From assembly GCA_002841765.1 (NCBI GenBank), contig PHAV01000003.1:62001-126000 (forward strand): 64,000 nucleotides of DNA, written 5' to 3'. The notes below the pieces were generated by a model. The model did not search any database, was not told the DNA's origin, and saw only the letters and a list, made by a program, of their open reading frames with translations. Positions 36,151-45,187 of the stretch are shown one piece after another. The position numbers and the translations under genes are program-made. Every line of letters starts with the position of its first letter. The stretch's first letter is position 1. This stretch comes from Deltaproteobacteria bacterium HGW-Deltaproteobacteria-4 (GTDB lineage Bacteria > Desulfobacterota > Desulfuromonadia > Desulfuromonadales > UBA2197).

Positions 36151-37710
36151 TTATTTGAATTCCATCGCCTGCAGAGCCTGGCGGTCGACCTTCCCCCGGG
36201 GACAGCGCGGCAGCCTGGCGACGCTGCACAGGCGGCGGGGGATCATGTAAATGGGAAGTTGCTGTTTGAGCTGTTCAAAGGCCGCGGTGGTGTCGGCGCT
36301 CAGCTCCCCTTCGATAAAGGCGACCAGTTCCCGGAGGTCCTGGTCGCCGACAGCCATGGCGGCGACGGCCACATCGTTGACTCCCGGCAGGGCGGAAAGC
36401 GCATGCTCGATCTCACCCAACTCGATCCGGTATCCCATAATTTTCACCTGATGATCGGCGCGGCCGACAAACTCGTACGCTCCGTCTGCTCTTCTGCGGG
36501 CCAGATCACCAGTGCGATAAACGCGGGCGCCGGGACGGAAGGGATCGGGCAGAAAGGCCCGGGCGGTCTTCTCCGGGGCATTCAGGTAGCCGCGGGCAAG
36601 CCCGGCGCCGCCGATGAAGAGTTCGCCGATTTCCCCGTCGGGAACAGGATCAAGATCGTGCCTGAGGAGATAGACGTAGGTGTCAGAGCAGGGGTAGCCG
36701 ATCGGGATCAATTCCTGCGGGCTGCCGGGCAGCGCTTCGATCTGGTGAAACAGGGAAATTCCGGTGGCTTCTGTCGGGCCGTAAACATTGTAGAAAACTT
36801 TTTCGGGGAAGACCTCCATCCAGTGGATCAGCCAGCGGGTCGCCAAAGACTCGCCGCCATAAAGGAGCCTCCGCAGTGCCGGGAGTCGGCCCGGCCGCAG
36901 CACGCCGGCGCGGGCGAGATACATCAGCAGGGAAGAGATACCTTTCCACAGGGTGACCTGGTGTTGCTCCATGAAGACGACCAGTTTTTCCGGAAAGAGC
37001 GCCAGCGCTTCTGTGGCGATAAAGAGGGTGGCGCCGCGGCGCAAGGTGGTGAAGACGTCAAAGGTCGACATGTCAAAATGAAACGGCGCCGTACAAAGGA
37101 TGCGGTCCGATGCATCGATAGCAAAACGGCGCACCGCCCAGTCGATGTAACTGCGGATGTTCCGGTGCAGAATCATTACGCCTTTTGGTTGGCCGGTCGA
37201 GCCCGAGGTGTAGAGGATATAAGCGAGGTCGTCATCGGCCTCTTCCGTCAGCGGTCGCTCCGCCGGATAACCGTCAATCCAGGTCTGATCGCGCTCGTTC
37301 TCACCTGCGTCGGCCACCGCTGCACCGAGACAGATGATCGGCAGCTCCGCTCCGGCAACGCTTCTGGCCAGGGATCGGGTCGTTGCATCACAGATAAACG
37401 CCCGCGGTTCACAATCGTGCAGGATGCTTCTGGCTCTCTCGGGGGGAGATTTGGGGTCGATCGGCACATAAACGGCGCCGGCCCGGAGGATGCCGAGCAA
37501 GGCGGTGAGGCAGTGCACCGAACGCGACAGGCAGAAAACAACCCGATCCTGCGTCTTCACCCCCAGGCCGCACAATGCCTGGCCGAGACAGTTGCTTCCT
37601 GCGGCGAGTTCCGCATAGCTCAGCGTCAGTCTGCCGTCGTGTACGGCGATCTTCTCCGGAGTCAGCGCGGCCCAGTGATCGATTTCATGGTGAGCGGAGA
37701 GTCGGTTCAT
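36151..37710 (-). CDS. Amino-acid adenylation enzyme (stand-alone NRPS-type A domain)
   Basis: The protein has 519 residues, starting at ATG 37710, 4 bp past the dehydrogenase stop. All adenylation core motifs are present: AYILYTSGSTGQPKG (A3), FHFDMSTFDVF (A4), NVYGPTEATG (A5), GELFIGGAGLARGY (A6), YRTGDLARR (A7), GRADHQVKIMGYRIELGEIE (A8) and the Lys of PRGKVDRQAL (A10). The selectivity pocket begins Asp-Met-Phe by my manual alignment, which matches no code I know. No carrier or condensation domain is fused, so it should load the separate carrier protein at 38851. It would activate an amino acid or aryl acid as AMP ester and then as thioester. Confidence 0.93.
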   Translation of the reverse strand: MNRLSAHHEIDHWAALTPEKIAVHDGRLTLSYAELAAGSNCLGQALCGLGVKTQDRVVFCLSRSVHCLTALLGILRAGAVYVPIDPKSPPERARSILHDCEPRAFICDATTRSLARSVAGAELPIICLGAAVADAGENERDQTWIDGYPAERPLTEEADDDLAYILYTSGSTGQPKGVMILHRNIRSYIDWAVRRFAIDASDRILCTAPFHFDMSTFDVFTTLRRGATLFIATEALALFPEKLVVFMEQHQVTLWKGISSLLMYLARAGVLRPGRLPALRRLLYGGESLATRWLIHWMEVFPEKVFYNVYGPTEATGISLFHQIEALPGSPQELIPIGYPCSDTYVYLLRHDLDPVPDGEIGELFIGGAGLARGYLNAPEKTARAFLPDPFRPGARVYRTGDLARRRADGAYEFVGRADHQVKIMGYRIELGEIEHALSALPGVNDVAVAAMAVGDQDLRELVAFIEGELSADTTAAFEQLKQQLPIYMIPRRLCSVARLPRCPRGKVDRQALQAMEFK

Positions 37711-37714
37711 AACG

Positions 37715-38848
37715 TCAAAGTCCAATAAAGCGGGAGATGATGTTCTGTTGCATCTCGCTGGTTCCGGAGTAGATCGTGGCGGCAATGCTGTCCCGCAGGT
37801 CGCGCTCGACTTCGTATTCCTTCATATAGCCGTAGCCACCGTGAATCTGCACCGCGTCGAGACAGGCCTTTTTCAGCGCTTCGCTGATATAAAGCTTGAC
37901 GATGGAGGCTTCCAGGGCCGCCCGTTTGTGCTGATCCTTGGTTGTCGCCACCTTGTAAAGCATCAGTCGACCGAGTTCGAGGGCGATCTTCATCTCGACG
38001 ATCTTGCTGGAGACCGCCTGAAACTTGCTGATCGGCTGGCCAAATGCAGAACGCCCCTTCGCATAAGCAACGCTGGTTTCAAGGATCCGCTCCAGGGTGC
38101 CGAGATGCGCGGCAGGGAGGAGGCAGCGCTCCCATTCCATCGATTCGTTGAAGAGGATGGCCCCCTGTCCGGAGCTCCCTACCAGGTTCTCAGCCGGTAC
38201 CGGGCAATCGGCGAAGACCAGTTCCCCGTTCTGCAGGGTGTCGAGCCCCATCTTAGCCATCGGCGGGCACTGGGTAAAACCGCCCATCCCCTTTTCGACG
38301 ACCAGGCAGGAGATGCCGCTGATGCGGCTCACCTCCGGGTTGGTGACGGCGAAGACGAGGACCACATCGGCGACCGGACCGTTGGTAATGAAGATCTTCG
38401 TGCCATTGAGCCGATATCCTCCCTCTGCCCGCTCAGCCCGGGTGCGCATGCCGAGGGCGTCGGAACCGGATCCGGCTTCAGTGATCGCCTGGGCAAAGAT
38501 CTTTTCGCCGCGCACGAGGGGTGGCAGATAGCGGCGCTTCAGCTCTTCACTGCCGAAGGAGTTGATCTGCATACCGCAAAGGATCTGGGTGCAGACGGCG
38601 TGGACCAGCCCTGCATCTTTGCAGGCGTAGCCAAAAGCTTGTGTCGCCACGACTGTGGTCAGGAAATCGGCGCCGCAACCGCCGTATTCCTCGGGAAAGG
38701 GGAGGGCCATCAGCTGCATTTCAGCGCATTTCTGCCATGCTGCGTGCGGGAATTCATTCCCCTCGCCACACTCGGCTAGTTCCTGGCGGGCGAAGCGAAT
38801 AATCGAGTCCCGGATCTCCGTCTGTTCCTCATTCAGGGCGAAATTCAT
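37715..38848 (-). CDS. Acyl-CoA-dehydrogenase-family flavoprotein, probable acyl-carrier-bound substrate oxidase
   Basis: The protein has 377 residues. I take ATG 38848, 7 bases after AGGAG; ATG 38854 overlaps the carrier stop as ATGA but is too close to that site. Family landmarks are ITEAGSGSDALGMRT, LNGTKIFITNGPVADV, FGQPISKFQAVSSKI and the C-terminal VQIHGGYGYMKEYEVER and YSGTSEMQQNIISR. FAD-dependent alpha,beta-oxidation is expected. Standing between a carrier protein and an adenylation enzyme, it mirrors the prolyl-carrier oxidases of pyrrole pathways (PltE, PigA type). Electrons would pass to the ETF encoded upstream. Confidence 0.93.
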   Translation of the reverse strand: MNFALNEEQTEIRDSIIRFARQELAECGEGNEFPHAAWQKCAEMQLMALPFPEEYGGCGADFLTTVVATQAFGYACKDAGLVHAVCTQILCGMQINSFGSEELKRRYLPPLVRGEKIFAQAITEAGSGSDALGMRTRAERAEGGYRLNGTKIFITNGPVADVVLVFAVTNPEVSRISGISCLVVEKGMGGFTQCPPMAKMGLDTLQNGELVFADCPVPAENLVGSSGQGAILFNESMEWERCLLPAAHLGTLERILETSVAYAKGRSAFGQPISKFQAVSSKIVEMKIALELGRLMLYKVATTKDQHKRAALEASIVKLYISEALKKACLDAVQIHGGYGYMKEYEVERDLRDSIAATIYSGTSEMQQNIISRFIGL

Positions 38849-38850
38849 CG

Positions 38851-39108
38851 TCATGCTCCTGCCGACAATCCGGCCTTGCGATCGATCAAAGCAGAGATGG
38901 TACTGATGCTGGAAAAGTTCTCCGGCGTCAGATCGTCCCCTTCGATGTGGACAGAAAACTTCTCTTCGAGAAAGCCCAGCAGTGTCATGATGCCGAAGGA
39001 ATCGATGATTCCCTGCTCTAGAAGCTGATCATTATCGGCGATGGTGGTGTTGGCCCCACCAACCGCGAGCTCCGTGGCGATGAAGTGACGAATGGAATCT
39101 TTGCTCAT
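38851..39108 (-). CDS. Acyl/peptidyl carrier protein
   Basis: The 85-residue acidic protein has the phosphopantetheine site in GIIDSFGIM, with Ser37 as attachment residue, and the usual four-helix spacing. It overlaps both neighbours by 4 bp (ATGA) or nearly so: the Fe-S oxidoreductase upstream and the dehydrogenase downstream. This tight coupling marks it as the dedicated carrier of the adenylation/dehydrogenase pair rather than the fatty-acid carrier of the cell. No phosphopantetheinyl transferase is in the window. Confidence 0.93.
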   Translation of the reverse strand: MSKDSIRHFIATELAVGGANTTIADNDQLLEQGIIDSFGIMTLLGFLEEKFSVHIEGDDLTPENFSSISTISALIDRKAGLSAGA

Positions 39109-41105
39109 AATGGCCTCCGTTCAATGTCGATGAATCCGCCCGGCAGGCAGGCATCGGCGAGTAATTCTGCGACGTCGTGAATGCGTATATTTCCTTCTCC
39201 TCCGTCCTCTTTGAGACCATCCGCCAGCATCGTCAAACAAATGGGACAGGCGGTTGCAATGACCTGGGTGCCACAAGCCTTGAGCTCACGGAAGCGCTCG
39301 CCGCGCATAGTGTCGCCAGTCCGTTCTTCCAGCCAGAAGCGGCCGCCCCCGCCACCGCAACAGAAGGTCTCCTGACCGTAACGCGGCGCTTCGACCGGGT
39401 TTTGACCGAGGGCTTTGGCCAGCAGGAACCGGGGCTCGGTGGTCATGTCGTGGTAGCGGGCCAGATAGCAGGAATCGTGATAAACGACGGCTGCGCTGCG
39501 GGGCGCGACAAGGATCGGCAGTCGCCCCTCACCCACCAGGCGTTGCAGGAAGGCAGTATGATGGACCACTTCCCATTGCCCGCCGAAGGCCGGGTATTCG
39601 TTCTGCAAGGTGTTGAAACAGTGGGGGCAGCCGGTGACGATCGTTCTCACCCGGTAGGGGGAAAGGGCCGCAATGTTCTTTGCCGCCAGGGACTGGAAGA
39701 GATATTCATTGCCGGTCCGCCGCGCGGCATCACCGCAACAGCTTTCCTGCGCCCCGAGGATGGCAAATTTGATTCCGGCCTGGTGGAAAAGGAGGGCCTG
39801 CGCTTGCGCCGTGCGCCGCGCCCGGTGGTCGTAAGCCGCGGCGCAACCGGGCCAGAAGAGTATTTCGGAGTCGGGTGCGTCGGCCAGCAAGGGGATATCG
39901 AGTCCCTGCGCCCAATCGCCGCGCCCCTGGCGGGGGAGGCTCCAGGGATTGCCGCTGCTCTCCACGCTGCGGAAGGCGGTCTGTAACTCTGCCGGAAAGT
40001 GCGATTCGGCGAGGACGAGGTGGCGCCGTAAATCGACCAGTCGCGGCACATGTTCAATCGCCATAGGACACTGGACTTCGCAAGCCCGGCAGGTGGTGCA
40101 GGCCCAGAGCGCTTCCTCTTGAACCGCAGTGCCGGCAATAGGCTCCGGTGATTTGTTTGATAATTGCGTACAGAGCGCTTCGCCGAGCTCTTTGGGCGAC
40201 AGCGGTTTCTTTGTCAGCCAGGCCGGGCATTGCGTCTGACAGCGGCCGCAGCCGGTACAGACATCGGCATCAAGGAGCCGTTTCCAGTGGAAGTCTTTGA
40301 TCGTGCCGACGCCGAAAGAGGTGGCATTTTCATCGCTGAAATCGAGGGGGATAAGAGCTGCTGCCCCCTGGCGGTCAACAAAGAAGAGGGCGGCGGTGCC
40401 GCTGGCAAGATGGAAAAGGCGGGTAAAAGGGATGACGGCAATAAAGACAAGGGCAATGCTCAGATGCCCCCACCACAAGCCCTGATGCAGGGTTGAATAG
40501 CTCTGGGGTTCGAGGCCGGAAAAGAATGATGCTACCCCGTAGCCGACCGGCGACCATCGGGCCCAAAGGTCGTCATCGCGGGAAAGCCGGACTCCTTCCA
40601 GGAGCAGGCCGGTCAGCGGCAACAGGGCGATCAGCACCAGCGGCAGGGCGCTGCCGGCCGGCCGGCTCAGCTCCACCGGCTGCTTCACCCAGCGGCGCCA
40701 GACGGCGATGCTGACTCCCGCCAGCACCAAAAGGGCGAAGAGGTCGAGAGCAAGCTTCAGTCCGAGATACCAGACACCGCTGAAGGTCGGCAGTCCGAAA
40801 TGTTCCTGCAACATGACGCAGAGGGTGGCGAGAAAGAAGAGCGCGAAGCCCCAGACGATAAAAGCGTGAAAATGCCAGGGATGCTGCGCTCTCCGGAAAC
40901 GGCGCTGCGTCAGGATATCGATCACGACTGCCAGGATGCGGGTCAGGGGGCGATCAAGCCGATCCCTGAGTTTGCCCTGCCCCAGGCGCCAGCGCCGTAC
41001 CTGCCGCTCTATCCCAATGGCGAAGACCACCACAGCAATGGTCGCCAGCAGGTAAAGGAGCCAGTACATCTGGCTGTAGGTGCCCAAAGTTCGGGTGATT
41101 TCCAT
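39105..41105 (-). CDS. Membrane Fe-S oxidoreductase with CCG domains, probable ETF:quinone reductase
   Basis: The 666-residue protein has an N-terminal cytochrome-b-like membrane part (about six helices to residue 270, NarI/HdrE-like with several His), two 4Fe-4S clusters (CTGCGRCQTQCP at about 285 and CTTCRACEVQCP at about 345), and two CCG domains (ESCCGDAARRTGNE and ETFCCGGGGGRFW). This is the layout of the HdrD-like oxidoreductases found beside etfBA, which pass electrons from reduced ETF to menaquinone. Its stop overlaps the carrier-protein start and it begins 10 bp past etfA. It is probably the electron exit of the flavoprotein oxidation step. Confidence 0.92.
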   Translation of the reverse strand: MEITRTLGTYSQMYWLLYLLATIAVVVFAIGIERQVRRWRLGQGKLRDRLDRPLTRILAVVIDILTQRRFRRAQHPWHFHAFIVWGFALFFLATLCVMLQEHFGLPTFSGVWYLGLKLALDLFALLVLAGVSIAVWRRWVKQPVELSRPAGSALPLVLIALLPLTGLLLEGVRLSRDDDLWARWSPVGYGVASFFSGLEPQSYSTLHQGLWWGHLSIALVFIAVIPFTRLFHLASGTAALFFVDRQGAAALIPLDFSDENATSFGVGTIKDFHWKRLLDADVCTGCGRCQTQCPAWLTKKPLSPKELGEALCTQLSNKSPEPIAGTAVQEEALWACTTCRACEVQCPMAIEHVPRLVDLRRHLVLAESHFPAELQTAFRSVESSGNPWSLPRQGRGDWAQGLDIPLLADAPDSEILFWPGCAAAYDHRARRTAQAQALLFHQAGIKFAILGAQESCCGDAARRTGNEYLFQSLAAKNIAALSPYRVRTIVTGCPHCFNTLQNEYPAFGGQWEVVHHTAFLQRLVGEGRLPILVAPRSAAVVYHDSCYLARYHDMTTEPRFLLAKALGQNPVEAPRYGQETFCCGGGGGRFWLEERTGDTMRGERFRELKACGTQVIATACPICLTMLADGLKEDGGEGNIRIHDVAELLADACLPGGFIDIERRPL

Positions 41106-41115
41106 GACGACACTT

Positions 41116-42096
41116 TCAGGCGGCGTGCGACCGCTGCGCTTTCAGTTCCTGGATCAACATCGGTACGACTTCGAAGAGATCTCCGACAATTCCGTAATCG
41201 CAATGCTGGAAAATTTCCGCCGAGGGATCCTTGTTGATCGCCACGACCTTGTGCGCCGAGCGCATCCCGGCCAGATGCTGGACAGCACCCGAGATGCCGC
41301 AGGCGATGTAGAGGTCCGGGCTCACCGCTTTGCCGGTCTGACCGACCTGGTGGGCATGATGAATCCAGCCGGCATCGACAGCGGCGCGACTTGCGCCGAG
41401 GGCGGCGCCGAGCACCTGACAAAGTTCCCGGAGAACGGCCCAGTGATCGGCACCCCCCATCCCCCGCCCGCCGGAAACCACGATTCTGGCGTCGGCGAGT
41501 TCGGCGATGCCGGCGGAAACGTTCACCACTTCCTTGATGATGCTGCGTAAATCGTTCGGGTTTTTCATGGTGTGGTAAGCGATGGCGGGGAGTGCATCCC
41601 CGCTCTGCTCGATCTGGAAGCTGGCCGGTCGCAGGGTCACCAGCGCCGGCTGCCGTTCGAGGCGAAGATTGACCAACAGCTTGCCGGCATAAAGAGGCTT
41701 ACGAACCAGCGGTCTGCCCTGAGCTGTCGGCTCCAGGTCAATGCAGTTCTGTGCCAATTCAGCATCCAGGCGGGCCGCCAGAGCCGCCATCCAACTCTTT
41801 CCCAGGGCTGAAGCCGGTCCGACGATCAGTTCGATTTCAAGGTTTTTGACCAGCTCGGTCAGCAGTGGCAGCCACGCTTCGTGACTAAGCGGAGGGATGT
41901 GATCTGCCCGCACGGCATGCAGGGTAGCGATCCCGAGACCACGCAAACGGTTCGCGATGTCTTCGGCATGGCTGCCCGTCCAGAGGGCATGCAACTCCGC
42001 TCCTGCCATACGGGCACTGCGCGCTGTCGTCGCCAGTGCGACCAGGCTGCCGGTTGTCAGCTCTCCGCGAGGTTCGAGTAAGACCAGCCAACGCAT
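41116..42096 (-). CDS. etfA: Electron transfer flavoprotein alpha subunit
   Basis: The 326-residue protein has the typical C-terminal FAD domain: VVSGGRGMGG, GASRAAVDAGW, QVGQTGKAVSPDLYIACGISGAVQHLAGM and VAINKDPSAEIF. The N-terminal domain is conventional in length, with no ferredoxin fusion. With EtfB it accepts electrons from acyl-CoA dehydrogenases. It is 19 bp downstream of etfB and 10 bp upstream of the Fe-S oxidoreductase, so it belongs to this cluster and not to a fatty-acid oxidation operon. Confidence 0.95.
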   Translation of the reverse strand: MRWLVLLEPRGELTTGSLVALATTARSARMAGAELHALWTGSHAEDIANRLRGLGIATLHAVRADHIPPLSHEAWLPLLTELVKNLEIELIVGPASALGKSWMAALAARLDAELAQNCIDLEPTAQGRPLVRKPLYAGKLLVNLRLERQPALVTLRPASFQIEQSGDALPAIAYHTMKNPNDLRSIIKEVVNVSAGIAELADARIVVSGGRGMGGADHWAVLRELCQVLGAALGASRAAVDAGWIHHAHQVGQTGKAVSPDLYIACGISGAVQHLAGMRSAHKVVAINKDPSAEIFQHCDYGIVGDLFEVVPMLIQELKAQRSHAA

Positions 42097-42115
42097 GCTC
42101 TGCCTCCTTGCCGAT

Positions 42116-42874
42116 TTATGCTTCCTGCCGCAGCAGTTCGGCCAGTTGTTGTACTCCGGTAACGATGTCCCCGGAAAAGATCTGTTGTTTTCTTGCCGTG
42201 TGTTGCAGGGTGACGCACTCCACCCGCCAACCCGATGTCAAATCGACATCCAGAGGCGGGGCAACCTCGTACAGAGGTTTGTTTTTCGCTTTGAGCACCT
42301 GCGGCAGCGCCGGATAGCGCGGGACATTAATCCCTTTCTCGGTGGTGACAACTGCCGGCAGGGGCAGGTCAATAACCAGATGACCTCCTTCGATTTCGCG
42401 CTTGACAAGGAGTCGCGCATTATCGCCGATTGTGAGCTGCGAAACCGCGGAGGCATGGACAAAGTCAAGCAGTTCCGCCACCCGCTCGGGCACTTGCGCA
42501 TCGTCGCTGTCAATCGTTTGTTTGCCGGCCAGAATCAGATCGGGAGAAAGTTCGCGCAGGGTCGGGAGGAGGCAAAGAGAACGTCCACGGCCGGTCAGTT
42601 CCATGCCCCCCGTCAGTCGCACCAGGACGCCGGACTCGACCCCCATAGCGAAAGCGCAGCGAAGCGCTTTGCGGGCCACATCGCCGCCGATACTGACGGC
42701 AATGACCTCCGCTCCCAGACTTTCCTTGAGCCGGACCGCTTCCTCCACAGCATATTCGTCGTAAGGATCGAGGACGAATTCGAGCTGTTCGGTCAATACG
42801 CTTCGACCGTCCGGAACTATTTCCGGGGTGGCGGCGGTATCGGGGACGGCATTGACAAGGACGACAATTTTCAT
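42116..42874 (-). CDS. etfB: Electron transfer flavoprotein beta subunit
   Basis: The 252-residue protein matches EtfB over its length: MKIVVLVNAVPDTA at the start, LDPYDEYAVEEAVRLKE, and the nucleotide-binding GKQTIDSDDAQVPERVAELL. Whether it binds AMP (classical ETF) or FAD (bifurcating ETF) cannot be settled by eye. It pairs with the alpha subunit encoded next. It follows the ATP-grasp gene by 21 bp on the same strand. Confidence 0.95.
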   Translation of the reverse strand: MKIVVLVNAVPDTAATPEIVPDGRSVLTEQLEFVLDPYDEYAVEEAVRLKESLGAEVIAVSIGGDVARKALRCAFAMGVESGVLVRLTGGMELTGRGRSLCLLPTLRELSPDLILAGKQTIDSDDAQVPERVAELLDFVHASAVSQLTIGDNARLLVKREIEGGHLVIDLPLPAVVTTEKGINVPRYPALPQVLKAKNKPLYEVAPPLDVDLTSGWRVECVTLQHTARKQQIFSGDIVTGVQQLAELLRQEA

Positions 42875-42895
42875 GGGACCTCACTCGTGCGTACC

Positions 42896-43912
42896 TTATA
42901 AATTAACAATCTCCACCAGACGGTCACACTTGGCGGTGGCGACATCCGGCTGCATGACCAGCCAGCCGGGATCGACAATCTCACCCTGCGCCCAGGCGAT
43001 CAAAGCGGCCGGCAGGTTGGCGCCGGCGCGGTGGGTAAAGGGGTAGCCGCCGCCAAAGCGGGGATTCAATTCCAGCACCCAGAAGCGCTCACCATCAACG
43101 AAGACATCGCAGTCGAGATTACCGATGTGTTTGAGCGCCTCACCGATGCGCCGGCCGACCGCCTCCAGCGCCGGGTGGCTGACGGTGATCGCCTTGTCGG
43201 TCTCGCCGGCGCGCATCGCCAGTTTGCGCTTGACGAAAGTGGTGACATACCGGCCCTCAAGATCGTTGACGATATCGAGGCCATACTCTGTCCCGGTCAC
43301 TTTCTCCTGCGCAATCAGGCAGCACTCCTGGTCGGTACTTGCCGCCAGCAGATAGGAGCGCTGCAAACGCATACGGCCCAGTTCCCAGCTCAGCGCCATC
43401 TCCTCTGCCGACTCCGGATAGTCGATGCCGAAAGAAGCGGTCCCCCAGCGAGGCTTGACCACCAGCGGAAAGGACATCTCACGACGGGACAGGGCTGCCT
43501 GTGCCTCGACCAGAGAGATGAAGGTGAGTGGTGTCGGCACAGCAATTTCCCGGAGGAAGTTCCAGGTGGCCCATTTGTCAAAGCAGAGGTCGATGACGGT
43601 CGGGGAGGAAACGACGGGGATGGTGCCGACGGCGAGGAATTGGTAGCGCTGCCGGGAAAGGTGCGGCAGTTCCAGATCGTTGAGCGAAAAGAGGAGGCGT
43701 ACCTGGTGTACGCGACAGATCTCCAGCAGGACGTTGAAGTACTCCGGGTCGGTGACCGCCGGGACGAGAAAGGCCCGGTCCGCTTCCTGGAGGGCCGGCG
43801 CGGAGAGGGCGGCATCGCTGGCAAAGACCTGGCCGCGCCCGGCCAGCGCCTGGCGGAAGTACTCGACCAGATAGTTTCTGCGGCCGGCGCAGGTCAGAAG
43901 GATGTTGATCAT
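42896..43912 (-). CDS. ATP-grasp ligase B (CarB/PylC-like)
   Basis: The 338-residue protein begins with the Rossmann-like ILLTCAGRRNYLVEYF and has an ATP-grasp core with PLVVKPRWGTASFG, QEKVTGTEYGLDIVND and the metal-binding VLELNPRFGGGYPF. It resembles small CarB-like ligases such as PylC that join a carboxylate to an amino group. Downstream of a PLP decarboxylase and upstream of the ETF genes, it may ligate an amino acid or amine formed in this module. It is not closely similar to the ATP-grasp gene at 32135, so the two probably use different substrates. Confidence 0.88.
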   Translation of the reverse strand: MINILLTCAGRRNYLVEYFRQALAGRGQVFASDAALSAPALQEADRAFLVPAVTDPEYFNVLLEICRVHQVRLLFSLNDLELPHLSRQRYQFLAVGTIPVVSSPTVIDLCFDKWATWNFLREIAVPTPLTFISLVEAQAALSRREMSFPLVVKPRWGTASFGIDYPESAEEMALSWELGRMRLQRSYLLAASTDQECCLIAQEKVTGTEYGLDIVNDLEGRYVTTFVKRKLAMRAGETDKAITVSHPALEAVGRRIGEALKHIGNLDCDVFVDGERFWVLELNPRFGGGYPFTHRAGANLPAALIAWAQGEIVDPGWLVMQPDVATAKCDRLVEIVNL

Positions 43913-43928
43913 GGAGCCTCCTCAAGCA

Positions 43929-45170
43929 TTAAAAAAGATAACTGCCGAAAATATCGTTGAATTCCTGCCGACGGCGAATCGCCATATACCCTTTGGGGCC
44001 GCGCACCACGATCGGCGGTGCCAGGTTGATAAAGGGCGGCGTCATCACCACGGTATAGGCGCCGACATTCTCGATGCGGATGAAATCTTCCCGCTCAATT
44101 TCGACACTTTCGATCTCCTGCAGCAAGCGATCTTTCTCCATACAGGTAGCGCCGACGATGTTGTAGAACACCTTGGGGCCGGCACCGCTCTCTTTTTTGA
44201 TGATGGAATAAGGATGATTGCGCTGGTGCAGGGTCGGTTTGACATTGAAGATGCTGCCGTCCACCACCGCCAATCGCTGGTTATCGATTCTTTTTACTTC
44301 GAAGACCTGGGTGATAAAACTCAAGGTATCGGCGGCAACGGCCATTCCCGGTTCGATGACCAGGTGCGGTTGTTGGTCCTTGATCCAGGGGTACTGAGCC
44401 AGGACGTCGCAGATCGTCTCGGCATAGTCGTCAAAGGTCGGAGTGTCGGTCAGCCCCATACTCGGTGCCGGCCGCCCGTAAAATCCTCCCCCGACATTGA
44501 GGAATTTAATTGATTCGCGGAAGTAGCGCTCGCCGACCTCCGCCAGTTTGGTCGCAATCGTCCGATAGCCCCACAAGCTCCGGTTCGATGACGAGGTATG
44601 GCCGTGCAGGGAAGAGACTTGAACATTCGGATAATCCCGAAGCATCCGCACCGCCGCCCTGAGAGCGTTATCGGAAAAGCCGAAGCGACCGGAGGGGAGG
44701 TCGTTCTGCAGATGCGATTTCCCCTGACTGTCGACCAGCGAGATGTTGATGCGCAGACCGATCCGAAAGGTCTTTTCCGGCTGCTGTCTGGCAAGGTGCA
44801 TGACAAATTCGAGCTCCCGGATGGTATCGATGTTGACGGTGACTCCGGAGATCAGGGCAAAGGTGATGTCCGCAGCATTTTTGATCGGTCCGTTGTAGAT
44901 GATCTCTGCCGGCGGACAGCCGATTTTGAGGGCCAGATCGAGCTCCAGCCGCGACACCACCTCGGCGTAGCCGCCCAGATTCCGGACCAGCTGACAAAGG
45001 TAGGGGATGTAGTTTGTTTTATAGGAATAGCCAATGGTGACGAAGGGATAGCGCTGGGTGAAGGCGCTCCGAATCTCCTTGAAGTTGCGGATGAAAGCTT
45101 CCCGGTCAAAGATGTAATAAGGAGAGCCGTGTTGTTGTGCCAGCTCCGCCAATTCTTTATAGGTTTCCAT
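43929..45170 (-). CDS. PLP-dependent group IV (ornithine/diaminopimelate-type) decarboxylase
   Basis: The protein has 413 residues. ATG 45170 follows GCGAGG; the extra 10 residues up to 45200 are unsupported. The alanine-racemase-like barrel carries the PLP lysine in YSYKTNY (about 51), LHGHTSS, NVGGGFYG and IEPGMAVA. The active-site Cys is in GATCMEKDRL. Group IV enzymes decarboxylate diaminopimelate, ornithine, lysine or related amino acids. The specificity is not readable. It lies 17 bp downstream of the sugar transferase gene and just upstream of the ATP-grasp ligase. Confidence 0.9.
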   Translation of the reverse strand: METYKELAELAQQHGSPYYIFDREAFIRNFKEIRSAFTQRYPFVTIGYSYKTNYIPYLCQLVRNLGGYAEVVSRLELDLALKIGCPPAEIIYNGPIKNAADITFALISGVTVNIDTIRELEFVMHLARQQPEKTFRIGLRINISLVDSQGKSHLQNDLPSGRFGFSDNALRAAVRMLRDYPNVQVSSLHGHTSSSNRSLWGYRTIATKLAEVGERYFRESIKFLNVGGGFYGRPAPSMGLTDTPTFDDYAETICDVLAQYPWIKDQQPHLVIEPGMAVAADTLSFITQVFEVKRIDNQRLAVVDGSIFNVKPTLHQRNHPYSIIKKESGAGPKVFYNIVGATCMEKDRLLQEIESVEIEREDFIRIENVGAYTVVMTPPFINLAPPIVVRGPKGYMAIRRRQEFNDIFGSYLF

Positions 45171-45187
45171 AAGACCTCGCGTTTGTT

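Noticed and set aside
36259-37728. 489-codon plus-strand open frame opposite the adenylation gene
   Set aside because: The minus-strand gene has every adenylation motif. The plus frame is a compositional shadow.
41116-42874. ETF genes as part of a fatty-acid beta-oxidation operon
   Set aside because: No thiolase, enoyl-CoA hydratase or acyl-CoA ligase is near; the partners are a carrier protein and an NRPS-type adenylation enzyme.
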